Assembly (NCBI GenBank): GCA_023397505.1
Contig: JAEWUC010000005.1
Span: 558,001 to 622,000 of the forward strand
Direction of reading: 5' to 3'
Length of the DNA stretch: 64,000 nt
DNA from: Bacteroidota bacterium
GTDB taxonomy: Bacteria; Bacteroidota; Ignavibacteria; Ignavibacteriales; Melioribacteraceae
The notes beneath the pieces are model-generated. The model was not told the DNA's origin. It saw only the letters and a list, made by a program, of their open reading frames with translations, and made no database searches. Positions 9,600-17,280 of the stretch are shown one piece after another; position 1 is the stretch's first letter; each line of letters starts with the position of its first letter. The translations under genes and the position numbers were made by a program.

Positions 9600-10811
9600 T
9601 TATTTTATAAAAAGCTGTTTCAAATCAACCTTAGCCCAATCTGAGTATTTAAATCCGCGGAAATACAACTCAAACGTTCCTGGCGATGCAACAACTTGTA
9701 TAACTGTACCGGCGTGTGCGGCACCGCCGTCCTTCATTTCAATATCCATAAGTTTCAGCATGTGTTCTATAGTTAAATTTTTTTTCCATTCCGATTTATC
9801 TAACAAATCCAAAATATTTTGCCGTCTGGGGTCAAGTTCAACAGGCGGTGGAGGCATTAACTTACTTTCCCAATTTTCGGGATATGGTTTTACAAAACTA
9901 TTATATGTTACAAGTAAACCGTTATACGGTTCTAATATTCTTGAATCAAAAGTTGCTCTTTCAACGGAAACTGCTTTTTTATTGTCGACTACTTGAATTA
10001 TATAAGCTGATTCCGCCGGAATTGAACGTAAATTTTGTACTGCCTCGTCAATATTGTTGGATCTTATGAGAACATCAAATATTACTTCTCCGCTGAATCT
10101 TCGCTGAGGATAGAAGGAAGTATCCGAAGCTTCGCCGTTATTTAGTTCAATAAAAACTCCTTTACTGTTAAACCCAGTTTCAACGTAGGTTTGACCAAGC
10201 GGACGGATATTTGCAAACCCGTTCCCGTTATCGGGATTAAAGACAACTACCGATAAATACTTCATATATTTTATCATTGCCTCGCGGTTTATATCCCAAT
10301 TGCGCCCGAAATAAACTTGACTATCTTTTGTACGCGGTGCTAAAATTCCTATACCACTGCAAGCCGACGGCGGATGTCCATTCAATATCGCAATTGTCAA
10401 AAGATAAAAAGAAGCATCTAGTATAATTTGTTGATTTAAATCTAAGCCTGATGTTTCCGACATTCCTTTTATCAAATCTTTCATCTCGTTTGAATACAAA
10501 TCGTATGTTTCTTTTGCGGTATTAATTTGCGAAAGAGAATCTACACCACGGTCAATCAAATCTTTGTGAATGATAGAATAAAATTCATTTAATTCTTTTC
10601 TTGCGAGGTAGCCGTATTGCCTGCCCATATTGTACCAAGCTCCTGAAAGCGAAAGCACTGTGTAGCCTGCCGAACCGGCTTTAAACGCGATACCGTTTTC
10701 AAATTTTTCTGTTTGCTTTAAAAAAGGTGTGGAACTTATATCTAAAGTATTTGTGCAGCTAACAACACATGTAAAAATGATAACAATGCTCAGCAAGTTC
10801 TTAATAGTCAT
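9600..10811 (-). CDS. C45-like Ntn-hydrolase lipoprotein
   Basis: 403 residues. The N-terminus is a lipoprotein signal with lipobox VVSC (Cys19), so the protein is probably anchored in the envelope. The body resembles the acyl-CoA:6-aminopenicillanate acyltransferase/C45 and linear-amide C-N hydrolase group of N-terminal nucleophile enzymes. The likely nucleophile is Cys151 in PPSACSGIGI, followed by the hallmark GRNWDIN near 170 and a TYNSF segment near 307. Homologues cleave amide bonds in acylated small molecules or short peptides; the substrate is not readable here. If the enzyme self-cleaves before Cys151, the long N-terminal part would be a propeptide. Copies of a repeat flank the gene. 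Confidence 0.75.
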   Translation of the reverse strand: MTIKNLLSIVIIFTCVVSCTNTLDISSTPFLKQTEKFENGIAFKAGSAGYTVLSLSGAWYNMGRQYGYLARKELNEFYSIIHKDLIDRGVDSLSQINTAKETYDLYSNEMKDLIKGMSETSGLDLNQQIILDASFYLLTIAILNGHPPSACSGIGILAPRTKDSQVYFGRNWDINREAMIKYMKYLSVVVFNPDNGNGFANIRPLGQTYVETGFNSKGVFIELNNGEASDTSFYPQRRFSGEVIFDVLIRSNNIDEAVQNLRSIPAESAYIIQVVDNKKAVSVERATFDSRILEPYNGLLVTYNSFVKPYPENWESKLMPPPPVELDPRRQNILDLLDKSEWKKNLTIEHMLKLMDIEMKDGGAAHAGTVIQVVASPGTFELYFRGFKYSDWAKVDLKQLFIK

Positions 10812-10943
10812 TATTAATCCAAAGAATATTATGGTCTATTATCGTAAAAAATAATTCAAATTATAGAGGCAAGTTAACTGATGAGTAAAAATAACGGGCC
10901 GGGGGATTTCCGACCCATTTATAGTTTTATGCAAGTTTAGCGG

Positions 10944-10975
10944 AAATGTTTTTTCTCGCAAAGGTGCAAAGTTCG
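10944..10975 (+). repeat. Intergenic repeat, copy B
   Basis: Reads AAATGTTTTTTCTCGCAAAG then GTGCAAAGTTCG, matching copy A at 9462-9492 at most positions and in the same orientation. It lies just after the pckA stop codon. Confidence 0.5.
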
Positions 10976-10985
10976 CAGCGAAAAA

Positions 10986-12644
10986 TCACTTAATCGCTGA
11001 AAGTCGTTTTGGACCCGCATTAATTACATCCTGCGAACATCCGTTTTCAAACAATTTAAAATTCTCAACAAAACGTGCCGCAAGAGCATCGTATTTTTTC
11101 CAGTATTCGTCTTTATTTCCCCAAGAATTTTCAGGATACAAAACATCTTCCGGAACATCGGGGCAGCTCATCGGAACTTCGTAACCGAACAATTTATCCT
11201 TACGGTATTTTACATCTTTTAATTTTCCATCTAAAGCGGCATTTAAAAGATTACGCGTGTGGCGGATGCTTATTCTTTTTCCAACACCGAATCTTCCGCC
11301 GACCCAGCCTGTATTTACTAGCCAAACTGTTGCATCGTGTTTTAATATTCTTTGCTTCAGCATTTCCGAATAATCGAACGGGTGACGAACCATAAAAGGT
11401 CCGCCGAAACATGCCGAAAAAGTTATCTGCGGTTCTATTCCCAAACCGATTTCCGTTCCAGCAATTTTAGAAGTGTACCCGCTTATAAAATGATACTGTG
11501 CTTGTTCGGGTGTTAATCTTGCAATCGGCGGCATTACACCGGAAGCATCGCAAGTTAAGAAAATTACATTCTTCGGATGAGTACGCACATATCCTTCCTT
11601 AATTACATTATCGATAAATTCAACGGGATATGAAGCGCGGGTGTTTTCAGTTATTACATCGTCGTCGAGATCAATATTTCTTGATACCGGATCGAATACA
11701 ACATTTTCCAAAATTGTTCCGTACCGGTGAGTTGTTGCATAAATCTGCGGCTCATGTTCCGACGAAAGACGAATAACTTTTGCGTAACATCCGCCTTCAA
11801 AGTTGAAAACTCCATTGGAGCTCCAGCCGTGTTCATCATCGCCGATTAATTTTCTTTTAGGATCGGCGGAAAGTGTTGTCTTTCCTGTACCGCTTAAACC
11901 GAAGAACAATGAAACATCGCCGTCATCGCCGACGTTTGCCGAACAGTGCATCGGTAAAACATCTTTGTATGTAAGAAGAAAATTCAAAACTGTGAAAACT
12001 GATTTCTTAATTTCACCGCCGTAAAGCGAGTTTGCTATTATCGCAGTCCTCTGATCAAAATTAATTATGATAGCAGTGTCGCTTCTCGTTCCGTCTGTAA
12101 TCGGATCGGCTTTAAAACCCGGGACAGCAATTACTGTGAACTCAGGTATAAAATTTTTCAGTTCATCTTTATTGTCGGTAGTAATAAACATATTCCGTGC
12201 AAATAAAGAATGCCATGCTTTTTCGGTAACAATTCTAACGGGCATTTTATATTCGGGGTCGGCGCCCGCGTAAACATCCTGCACAAATAATTCTTCGCCC
12301 TGTGCCCATGCCTGCAGTCTTCCAATTAATTGCGACCATTTTGATGTTGTGTACGGACGGTTGTACGTTCCCCACCAAATATCTTCTTTGGAGGATTCTT
12401 CGCGCACTACAAATTTATCCGATGCAGCGCGAGCTGTATGTTTACCGGTATTTACAAGTATAGCGCCGCCTTTAACAATTTTTGCTTCGTTGCGGAATAC
12501 AGCCTCTTCGTATAAAGCTTCATCGGGTAAATTCCAAAACACTCTATCAAGAAAAGTTAATCCTTGATTCTTCAAGCGGAAATCCGAAGCTAGTTCCATC
12601 GCCTGTTTTGTTGCAGGTGTGCTGAATTCTAAATATTTACTCAT
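10986..12644 (-). CDS. pckA: Phosphoenolpyruvate carboxykinase (ATP)
   Basis: Converts oxaloacetate and ATP to PEP, CO2 and ADP, the entry step of gluconeogenesis. The 552-residue frame starts at ATG 12644 and shows TGKHTARAASDKF, Mn-ligand regions GGEIKKSVF (209-217) and MHCSAN with His233, the P-loop GLSGTGKTT (249-257, Lys255), kinase-2 LIGDDEHGW (266-274) and RISIRHTRNLLNAAL. The P-loop form marks the ATP rather than the GTP enzyme. Its ATG overlaps the TGA of the upstream aminotransferase (ATGA), with GAGGG just before, so translation is probably coupled. An upstream extension of the frame to 12713 lies inside the aminotransferase and is not used. Confidence 0.97.
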   Translation of the reverse strand: MSKYLEFSTPATKQAMELASDFRLKNQGLTFLDRVFWNLPDEALYEEAVFRNEAKIVKGGAILVNTGKHTARAASDKFVVREESSKEDIWWGTYNRPYTTSKWSQLIGRLQAWAQGEELFVQDVYAGADPEYKMPVRIVTEKAWHSLFARNMFITTDNKDELKNFIPEFTVIAVPGFKADPITDGTRSDTAIIINFDQRTAIIANSLYGGEIKKSVFTVLNFLLTYKDVLPMHCSANVGDDGDVSLFFGLSGTGKTTLSADPKRKLIGDDEHGWSSNGVFNFEGGCYAKVIRLSSEHEPQIYATTHRYGTILENVVFDPVSRNIDLDDDVITENTRASYPVEFIDNVIKEGYVRTHPKNVIFLTCDASGVMPPIARLTPEQAQYHFISGYTSKIAGTEIGLGIEPQITFSACFGGPFMVRHPFDYSEMLKQRILKHDATVWLVNTGWVGGRFGVGKRISIRHTRNLLNAALDGKLKDVKYRKDKLFGYEVPMSCPDVPEDVLYPENSWGNKDEYWKKYDALAARFVENFKLFENGCSQDVINAGPKRLSAIK

Positions 12645-13858
12645 GACCAATCCCTCACTAATTTGCGGTCGCCAATGTATAATTCGTTCGGCGCGTTCGG
12701 GTCGAGCGCCCATTTCATTCTTTCAATTCCATCTGTAATATCTTTTATAGTTCCGCAGTAACTAATTCTTAAATGCCCGTCCAAACCGAATTCTTTTCCC
12801 GGAACAGTGAGCACCATTACTTTATCTATTAAATACCGGGAAAGTTTTTGAGAATCTTTTTCGTACGCGGAAAAATCTGCAAACAAATAAAATGTTCCGT
12901 CGGGTACGGTAACTTTAACGCCGTCGAACGAACGAAGCTGTTCAACTAAAACGTTACGATTGTTTTCTAAAGTTACCCGCAGGTTTTCAACACTTGATTG
13001 AATCCCGTTCAGTGCGCCGACAGCCGCTTTCTGCATTACTACGGAAGGACCCGAAGTTTGATGACCTTGAATATTTGCCATCGCTTCAATTAATTTTTTA
13101 TTTCCAACGGCCCAGCCGATTCTAAATCCTGTCATCGCATATTGCTTTGATACGCCGTTGATTATAAGAAGCTTGGATTCTTCAACGGATTTTTTTGTGT
13201 AATCGTAAGCACTGTAAGTTTTCTTTCCGTCGAACAATAAACGGTGATAAATATCATCCATTATTAAATAGATATTTTTGCGCTCGCAGAAATCTACTAT
13301 ATCCGCAATGAATTCTTCGGAGTAATATGCACCTGAAGGATTGTTTGGTGAATTTATTATAACAGCTCTTGTGTAAGAACCGACTCTTTGTTCAATATCT
13401 TTTAGACGCGGGTAAAATGTTCCATCTTCGGGAAGTGCCGCAACGGGAAGAGCGCCGCACAAACGAGCCATGTCGGGATAACTTACCCAATACGGGGCGG
13501 GAAATATTACTTCTTCCTGCGGATTAAGAATTGCCTGAAGCGCTACCATAATAGCCTGCTTTGCACCGCTTGAGGCAATAACATTTTCTACGTTTACTTT
13601 TCGATGATAGTATTCTTCGGTGTAACGAATAATTGCTTTTTTCATTTCGGGAGTTCCGTCTGCCGGGGCATAACGTACTTCGCCGGAATTCATTAGATTC
13701 ACCGCTGCAAGAAGTGCATCCATCGGCGCCCTGCTTTTTGGTTCCCCGCCGCCAAGATGAATTACGGGATCTCCCTTCTCTCTTAAGATTGCTGCTTTTT
13801 CATTTAAAGCTAATGTTGGTGAAGGTTTGATTGACCTTGCGATTTGACTTAAGCTCAT
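12641..13858 (-). CDS. Class I aminotransferase coupled to pckA
   Basis: 405 residues, fold-type I PLP enzyme and paralogue of the protein at 6866. Seen: LGGGEPK (35-41), PAPYWVSYP (120-128), SPNNPSG with Asn173, MDDIYH with Asp201, PLP Lys238 in GVSKQYAMTGFRIGW, and LRISYCG near the C-terminus. The GGGEP segment differs from the usual GEPDF, so substrate preference may differ. The stop codon overlaps the pckA start by 4 bases. If it acts on aspartate, it would supply oxaloacetate directly to PckA. Confidence 0.9.
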   Translation of the reverse strand: MSLSQIARSIKPSPTLALNEKAAILREKGDPVIHLGGGEPKSRAPMDALLAAVNLMNSGEVRYAPADGTPEMKKAIIRYTEEYYHRKVNVENVIASSGAKQAIMVALQAILNPQEEVIFPAPYWVSYPDMARLCGALPVAALPEDGTFYPRLKDIEQRVGSYTRAVIINSPNNPSGAYYSEEFIADIVDFCERKNIYLIMDDIYHRLLFDGKKTYSAYDYTKKSVEESKLLIINGVSKQYAMTGFRIGWAVGNKKLIEAMANIQGHQTSGPSVVMQKAAVGALNGIQSSVENLRVTLENNRNVLVEQLRSFDGVKVTVPDGTFYLFADFSAYEKDSQKLSRYLIDKVMVLTVPGKEFGLDGHLRISYCGTIKDITDGIERMKWALDPNAPNELYIGDRKLVRDWS

Positions 13859-13946
13859 TGTAGTCTCTAAATTTTATTGAGTTAAAGAATAACGTGCGTA
13901 AAATAAGAGGTATGAATCTGTTAAACAATAATTGCAGAAAATATTT

Positions 13947-14007
13947 TGACCTCCCCCTCGTCTCGAACGATCTGCATCAACGATCAAAGTGAGGTGATTA
14001 GGTCATG
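13947..14007 (+). promoter_or_regulatory. Leader with possible Shine-Dalgarno-masking hairpin
   Basis: A locally GC-rich block in AT-rich DNA. TGACCT (13947-13952) is complementary to AGGTCA (14000-14005), and CCTC (13956-13959) is complementary to GAGG (13991-13994). Folded this way, the RNA would hide the strong Shine-Dalgarno GAGGTGAT (13991-13998) and the A of the ATG at 14005. AACGATC occurs twice in the loop (13966 and 13979). No ligand or family is recognised. Confidence 0.35.
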
Positions 14008-14085
14008 GTAAACAAATTAAAACAAAAAATTAAAGCAGCCAAGATTAGAAAGCTGTTATGCCTCTTTAGATTTTCACATTTGTAA
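14005..14085 (+). CDS. Possible 26-residue basic peptide
   Basis: A short frame with an unusually good start region: GAGGTGAT, eight bases complementary to the 16S rRNA 3' end, lies six bases before the ATG. The peptide begins MVNKLKQKIKAAKIRKLL and ends CLFRFSHL, so it is very lysine-rich and amphipathic. I do not recognise it. It lies 53 bases before yceH and could be a leader peptide, a small ribosome-associated protein, or a chance frame. Support is the ribosome binding site and the sequestering leader only. Confidence 0.35.
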   Translation: MVNKLKQKIKAAKIRKLLCLFRFSHL

Positions 14086-14138
14086 CTTAATCCACATCAT
14101 TTTATTTTCATTCCCAAATTATAAAACAATGGTTAGCG

Positions 14139-14768
14139 ATGGAAAAATTATCATTCGAAGAAGTAAGAATTATCGGTTCATTAATCGAAAAGGAATTTGC
14201 AACACCGGAATATTACCCGATGACAATCAACGCAATAACAAACGCATGTAATCAAAAATCCAGCAGAAATCCCGTTGTAAATTACGATGAACTTCTTGTT
14301 GAGTTAAATATCCAAAAGCTTAGAGACAAATTGCTTATTTCTAAAATTACGGGTCCCGAACAACGTGTGCCAAAGTACGGACAGATTTTTTCGCGGAACT
14401 ATAATTTAACACAGAAGCAAACGGCAGTTTTGTGTGTTCTGTTTTTAAGAGGTGCACAGACAATAGGAGAAATCAAAAGCAGGTGTTATAGAATTTATGA
14501 ATTTAGAGACCTTGCAGAAACCGAGCAAACACTTGATGAATTAATTAACCGTAATGAAGAACCTTTTGTTGTAAAACTTCCGAAAGATTCCGGCCGGGAA
14601 AATAGGTACATGCATTTATTCTGCGGCGAACCGGAAATAACAAAACCATTTAAAGAACCGAGTGTGGATGAACGTGTTGCAGCGCTTGAGGAAAAAGTGA
14701 CTTCTCTTCAGGGAATGTATGACGATCTTATTGAAGAATTTAAAAACTTTAAGAATTCTTTTGAATGA
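14139..14768 (+). CDS. YceH family protein (DUF480)
   Basis: 209 residues matching the YceH/DUF480 family: N-terminal VRIIGSLIEKEFATPEYYP, then NACNQKSSRNPV, and the second winged-helix-like half with LFLRGAQTIGEIKSR. The C-terminal 40 residues (VAALEEKVTSLQGMYDDL) form a coiled coil. Structures of the family show two winged-helix domains, but the molecular role is not established. No signal peptide. It ends at a palindrome shared with the convergent GH43 gene. Confidence 0.9.
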   Translation: MEKLSFEEVRIIGSLIEKEFATPEYYPMTINAITNACNQKSSRNPVVNYDELLVELNIQKLRDKLLISKITGPEQRVPKYGQIFSRNYNLTQKQTAVLCVLFLRGAQTIGEIKSRCYRIYEFRDLAETEQTLDELINRNEEPFVVKLPKDSGRENRYMHLFCGEPEITKPFKEPSVDERVAALEEKVTSLQGMYDDLIEEFKNFKNSFE

Positions 14769-14838
14769 AAAAATCCTATAATGACAGTTCAATATTTTGT
14801 TCTAATAATATTTAGGGCAGGTATTAATAATAAATAAT

Positions 14839-14860
14839 GAGACGGCATATATGCCGTCTC
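14839..14860. terminator. 22-bp perfect palindrome between convergent genes
   Basis: GAGACGGCATA is followed at once by its reverse complement TATGCCGTCTC. It lies between the ends of yceH and the GH43 gene and could act as a terminator for both strands. Similar GAGACG...CGTCTC palindromes occur as dispersed intergenic repeats in other bacteria, so it may belong to a repeat family; I see no second copy in this window. Confidence 0.5.
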
Positions 14861-14877
14861 TACAATAAGAAAAATAT

Positions 14878-15858
14878 TTATTCGTAAGGATTGATTGTTT
14901 TAATTGTGCCGTCTTCGTTATAAAACAACTCTGTAAATTTAACGCTGCGTTTGTTGTCTATTCCGCCTGATAAAGAACAATCGTGATAAAACAAATACCA
15001 TTTGTCGCCGATTTCAACTATGGAATGATGCGTTGTCCAGCCGAGAACGGGATTCAAAATCCTGCCTTTAAAAGTGAACGGACCTTTCGGGTTCTCGCCT
15101 ACGGCATAAACAATATAATGTGTACTTCCGGTTGAATATGAAAGATAATATTTGCCTTTATATTTATGCATCCACGGGCCTTCGAAATATCTTCTGTCTT
15201 CATCTTCCGCCTTTAAAGGATTTCCATTCTCATCAAGGATTTTAACTTCCAGTGGAGTTTCTTTAAATGTAAGCATATCATCACTTAGTTCTGCAACTCT
15301 CGGTCCCAAAGCCGGTTGCGTGCCTGTAGGCCCATCCGGATTAGGAACAAAAGTACCTGTCTGCCATTTTTCCAATTGCCCGCCCCACAAACCTCCGAAA
15401 TACATATAAGCTTTTCCGTCGTCGTCAACTAAAACTGCGGGGTCGATACTGAAACTGCCGGGAATATAATTTGGTTCGGCTTTAAATGGTCCGGCAGGAT
15501 TTTTACTTGTAGCCACACCGATTCTAAAAACATGATCTTTATCTCTTGCCGGGAAATATAAATAATAAGTTCCGTTTTTATATGCCGCGTCCGGCGCCCA
15601 CAACTGTTGTTTAGCCCACGGTATATCTCTTAAATGAAGCGCTTCGCCGTTATCAACACATTCGGAATTCACATCGTCCATCGAAAGTATATGATAATCT
15701 TCCATAGCGTACTGGTCGCCGTTATCGTTTGACGGTATATCGAGATCGAGATCGTGAGAAGGGTAAATATAAATTTTGCCTTCGAACAAATGCGCCGAAG
15801 GATCAGCGGTATAGATGTGGGTTACAAGCGGTTCTCTTTGTTTTGATAATTTTTCCAT
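14878..15858 (-). CDS. GH43 family glycosidase
   Basis: A 326-residue five-bladed propeller enzyme, probably an arabinofuranosidase or xylosidase. The expected GH43 triad can be placed: base Asp19 in TADPSAH, pKa-modulating Asp139 in SIDPAVL and acid Glu226 in YFEGPWM. The N-terminus has no signal peptide, which suggests cytoplasmic action on imported oligosaccharides, unlike the exported GH3 and GH5 enzymes here. Divergent Gfo/Idh oxidoreductase 280 bases away; the shared gap holds a small palindrome. Confidence 0.92.
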   Translation of the reverse strand: MEKLSKQREPLVTHIYTADPSAHLFEGKIYIYPSHDLDLDIPSNDNGDQYAMEDYHILSMDDVNSECVDNGEALHLRDIPWAKQQLWAPDAAYKNGTYYLYFPARDKDHVFRIGVATSKNPAGPFKAEPNYIPGSFSIDPAVLVDDDGKAYMYFGGLWGGQLEKWQTGTFVPNPDGPTGTQPALGPRVAELSDDMLTFKETPLEVKILDENGNPLKAEDEDRRYFEGPWMHKYKGKYYLSYSTGSTHYIVYAVGENPKGPFTFKGRILNPVLGWTTHHSIVEIGDKWYLFYHDCSLSGGIDNKRSVKFTELFYNEDGTIKTINPYE

Positions 15859-15942
15859 TTTATTACTCCATAATTATAACAACAAAAAACGTAATTACTA
15901 TAATGTTAATATCTATAAAACTATCAAGAAATAAAAATTTTG

Positions 15943-15952
15943 TTGTCGACAA
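15943..15952. promoter_or_regulatory. Possible repressor operator palindrome
   Basis: The 10-bp palindrome TTGTCGACAA lies in the divergent gap between the GH43 and Gfo/Idh genes. A central CG in an even palindrome is typical of LacI-family operators, but there is no second copy near the LacI gene, so the link is only a guess. Confidence 0.2.
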
Positions 15953-16152
15953 AATTGTCTATTCTTATAGCACTTTTTATAAATTGAATAATCCACGTCT
16001 ATCATTCCTTACCGGATCCGGCTAAACGAAAAAATTAGCAATGTAGTATATAAGTTTGGCGGTGAGGACGATTGATATTAAAAACATCCACGCAGAGAGT
16101 TTTTAAATCTATATAGTTATCTTAAGATTAAGATTTTGTGAAAGGGAATAAA

Positions 16153-17142
16153 ATGAATAAAAAAATCCGTTACGGCATCATTGGTTTTGGGAGATTTGCA
16201 GAAACCACAATAATGCCTGCAATCATTGAATCGGAAAATTCCGAACTTGTTGCAATCCAAAAAAGGTCACTGAAAGAAGCAAAAGAAAAAGCAAAACTCT
16301 ACAACATCCCTCATGCTTTTGATACAGCTGAGGATATTGTAAAACACCCGGATGTGGATGCGGTATTCATTGTTTCCCCTACTTTAACACATGCGCCGGA
16401 AACAATAATAGCCGCAAAATCAGGTAAGCACGTTTTAACCGAAAAGCCGATGGCAATGAATTCCAAAGAAGCGGAAGAAATGATTAAAGTTTGCAAAGAG
16501 AATAACGTAAAATTAATGATTGCGCAAATGGCGCGTTTCTCCCCGGTCAATCAACGGATTAAAAAATTAATTAAAGAAAATGTAATTGGGAAAATAACAT
16601 CTGTACGAGCTGAGTTTTTTTATGATGCACGGGTTTCAAAAAGGACCTGGTCGCGCGATTCGAAAATCGGCGGCGGCGGGCCTATATTCGATATCGGCGT
16701 TCACTGTCTGGATACTTTAAGATTTGTTCTTGATGATGAAGTTGAATCTGTTAAAAGTCAACTCTCCCCTTTACCTACAGAAGACAAAACTGAGCTTACT
16801 TCAATACTCGCATTAAAATTTAAAAGCGGAATTCCCGGATTTATTTTCACTTCTTTCGAAACACCGTTTGCAAGAATATATATTGAAATCATAGGCGAAG
16901 ATGGAATTATCTCCGCAGAAAGATTTTCACTCAGCAACTTAAATGTATCATTAAAAATCGCAAAAGGTAAAAACGGTGATGTATTTAACACGACTATCGA
17001 AGAAATAAAAGTACCCAACATTTATGAAAGAGAAGTAACACATTTCTCCGATTGTATTTTGAACAATAAAGAACCCATGATTCCCGGTGAGGAAGGATTG
17101 AAAAACCAAATTATACTTGATGAAGCAATGAAAACGAATTAA
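16153..17142 (+). CDS. Gfo/Idh/MocA family oxidoreductase
   Basis: A 329-residue NAD(P)-dependent sugar or inositol dehydrogenase-like protein. The Rossmann loop is GIIGFGRFAE at the N-terminus, the family EKP motif is in LTEKPMAMN, and GGGPIFDIGVHCLDTLR carries the catalytic Asp/His region. No signal peptide. The ATG at 16153 is used, with AAAGGGA a few bases before it; a GTG at 16138 would add five residues. Substrate cannot be read. It is divergent from the GH43 gene, consistent with pentose or hexose metabolism. Confidence 0.9.
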   Translation: MNKKIRYGIIGFGRFAETTIMPAIIESENSELVAIQKRSLKEAKEKAKLYNIPHAFDTAEDIVKHPDVDAVFIVSPTLTHAPETIIAAKSGKHVLTEKPMAMNSKEAEEMIKVCKENNVKLMIAQMARFSPVNQRIKKLIKENVIGKITSVRAEFFYDARVSKRTWSRDSKIGGGGPIFDIGVHCLDTLRFVLDDEVESVKSQLSPLPTEDKTELTSILALKFKSGIPGFIFTSFETPFARIYIEIIGEDGIISAERFSLSNLNVSLKIAKGKNGDVFNTTIEEIKVPNIYEREVTHFSDCILNNKEPMIPGEEGLKNQIILDEAMKTN

Positions 17143-17280
17143 TATTTTTTGCGACGGCCAGTGAATTCTTTCTTCATAAAACTCCGCAGAATTGATTCGG
17201 TTATTTATTCATAGAAAGGAATATTTATTCAATATTCTTTTTTATTATTTTGCCACAGTTAAAAATCACGGAATACTCAA

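Noticed and set aside
9448..9996. 182-codon plus-strand frame
   Set aside because: It lies over the C-terminal end of the minus-strand C45-like hydrolase, has no family match, and its composition is the complement of that gene.
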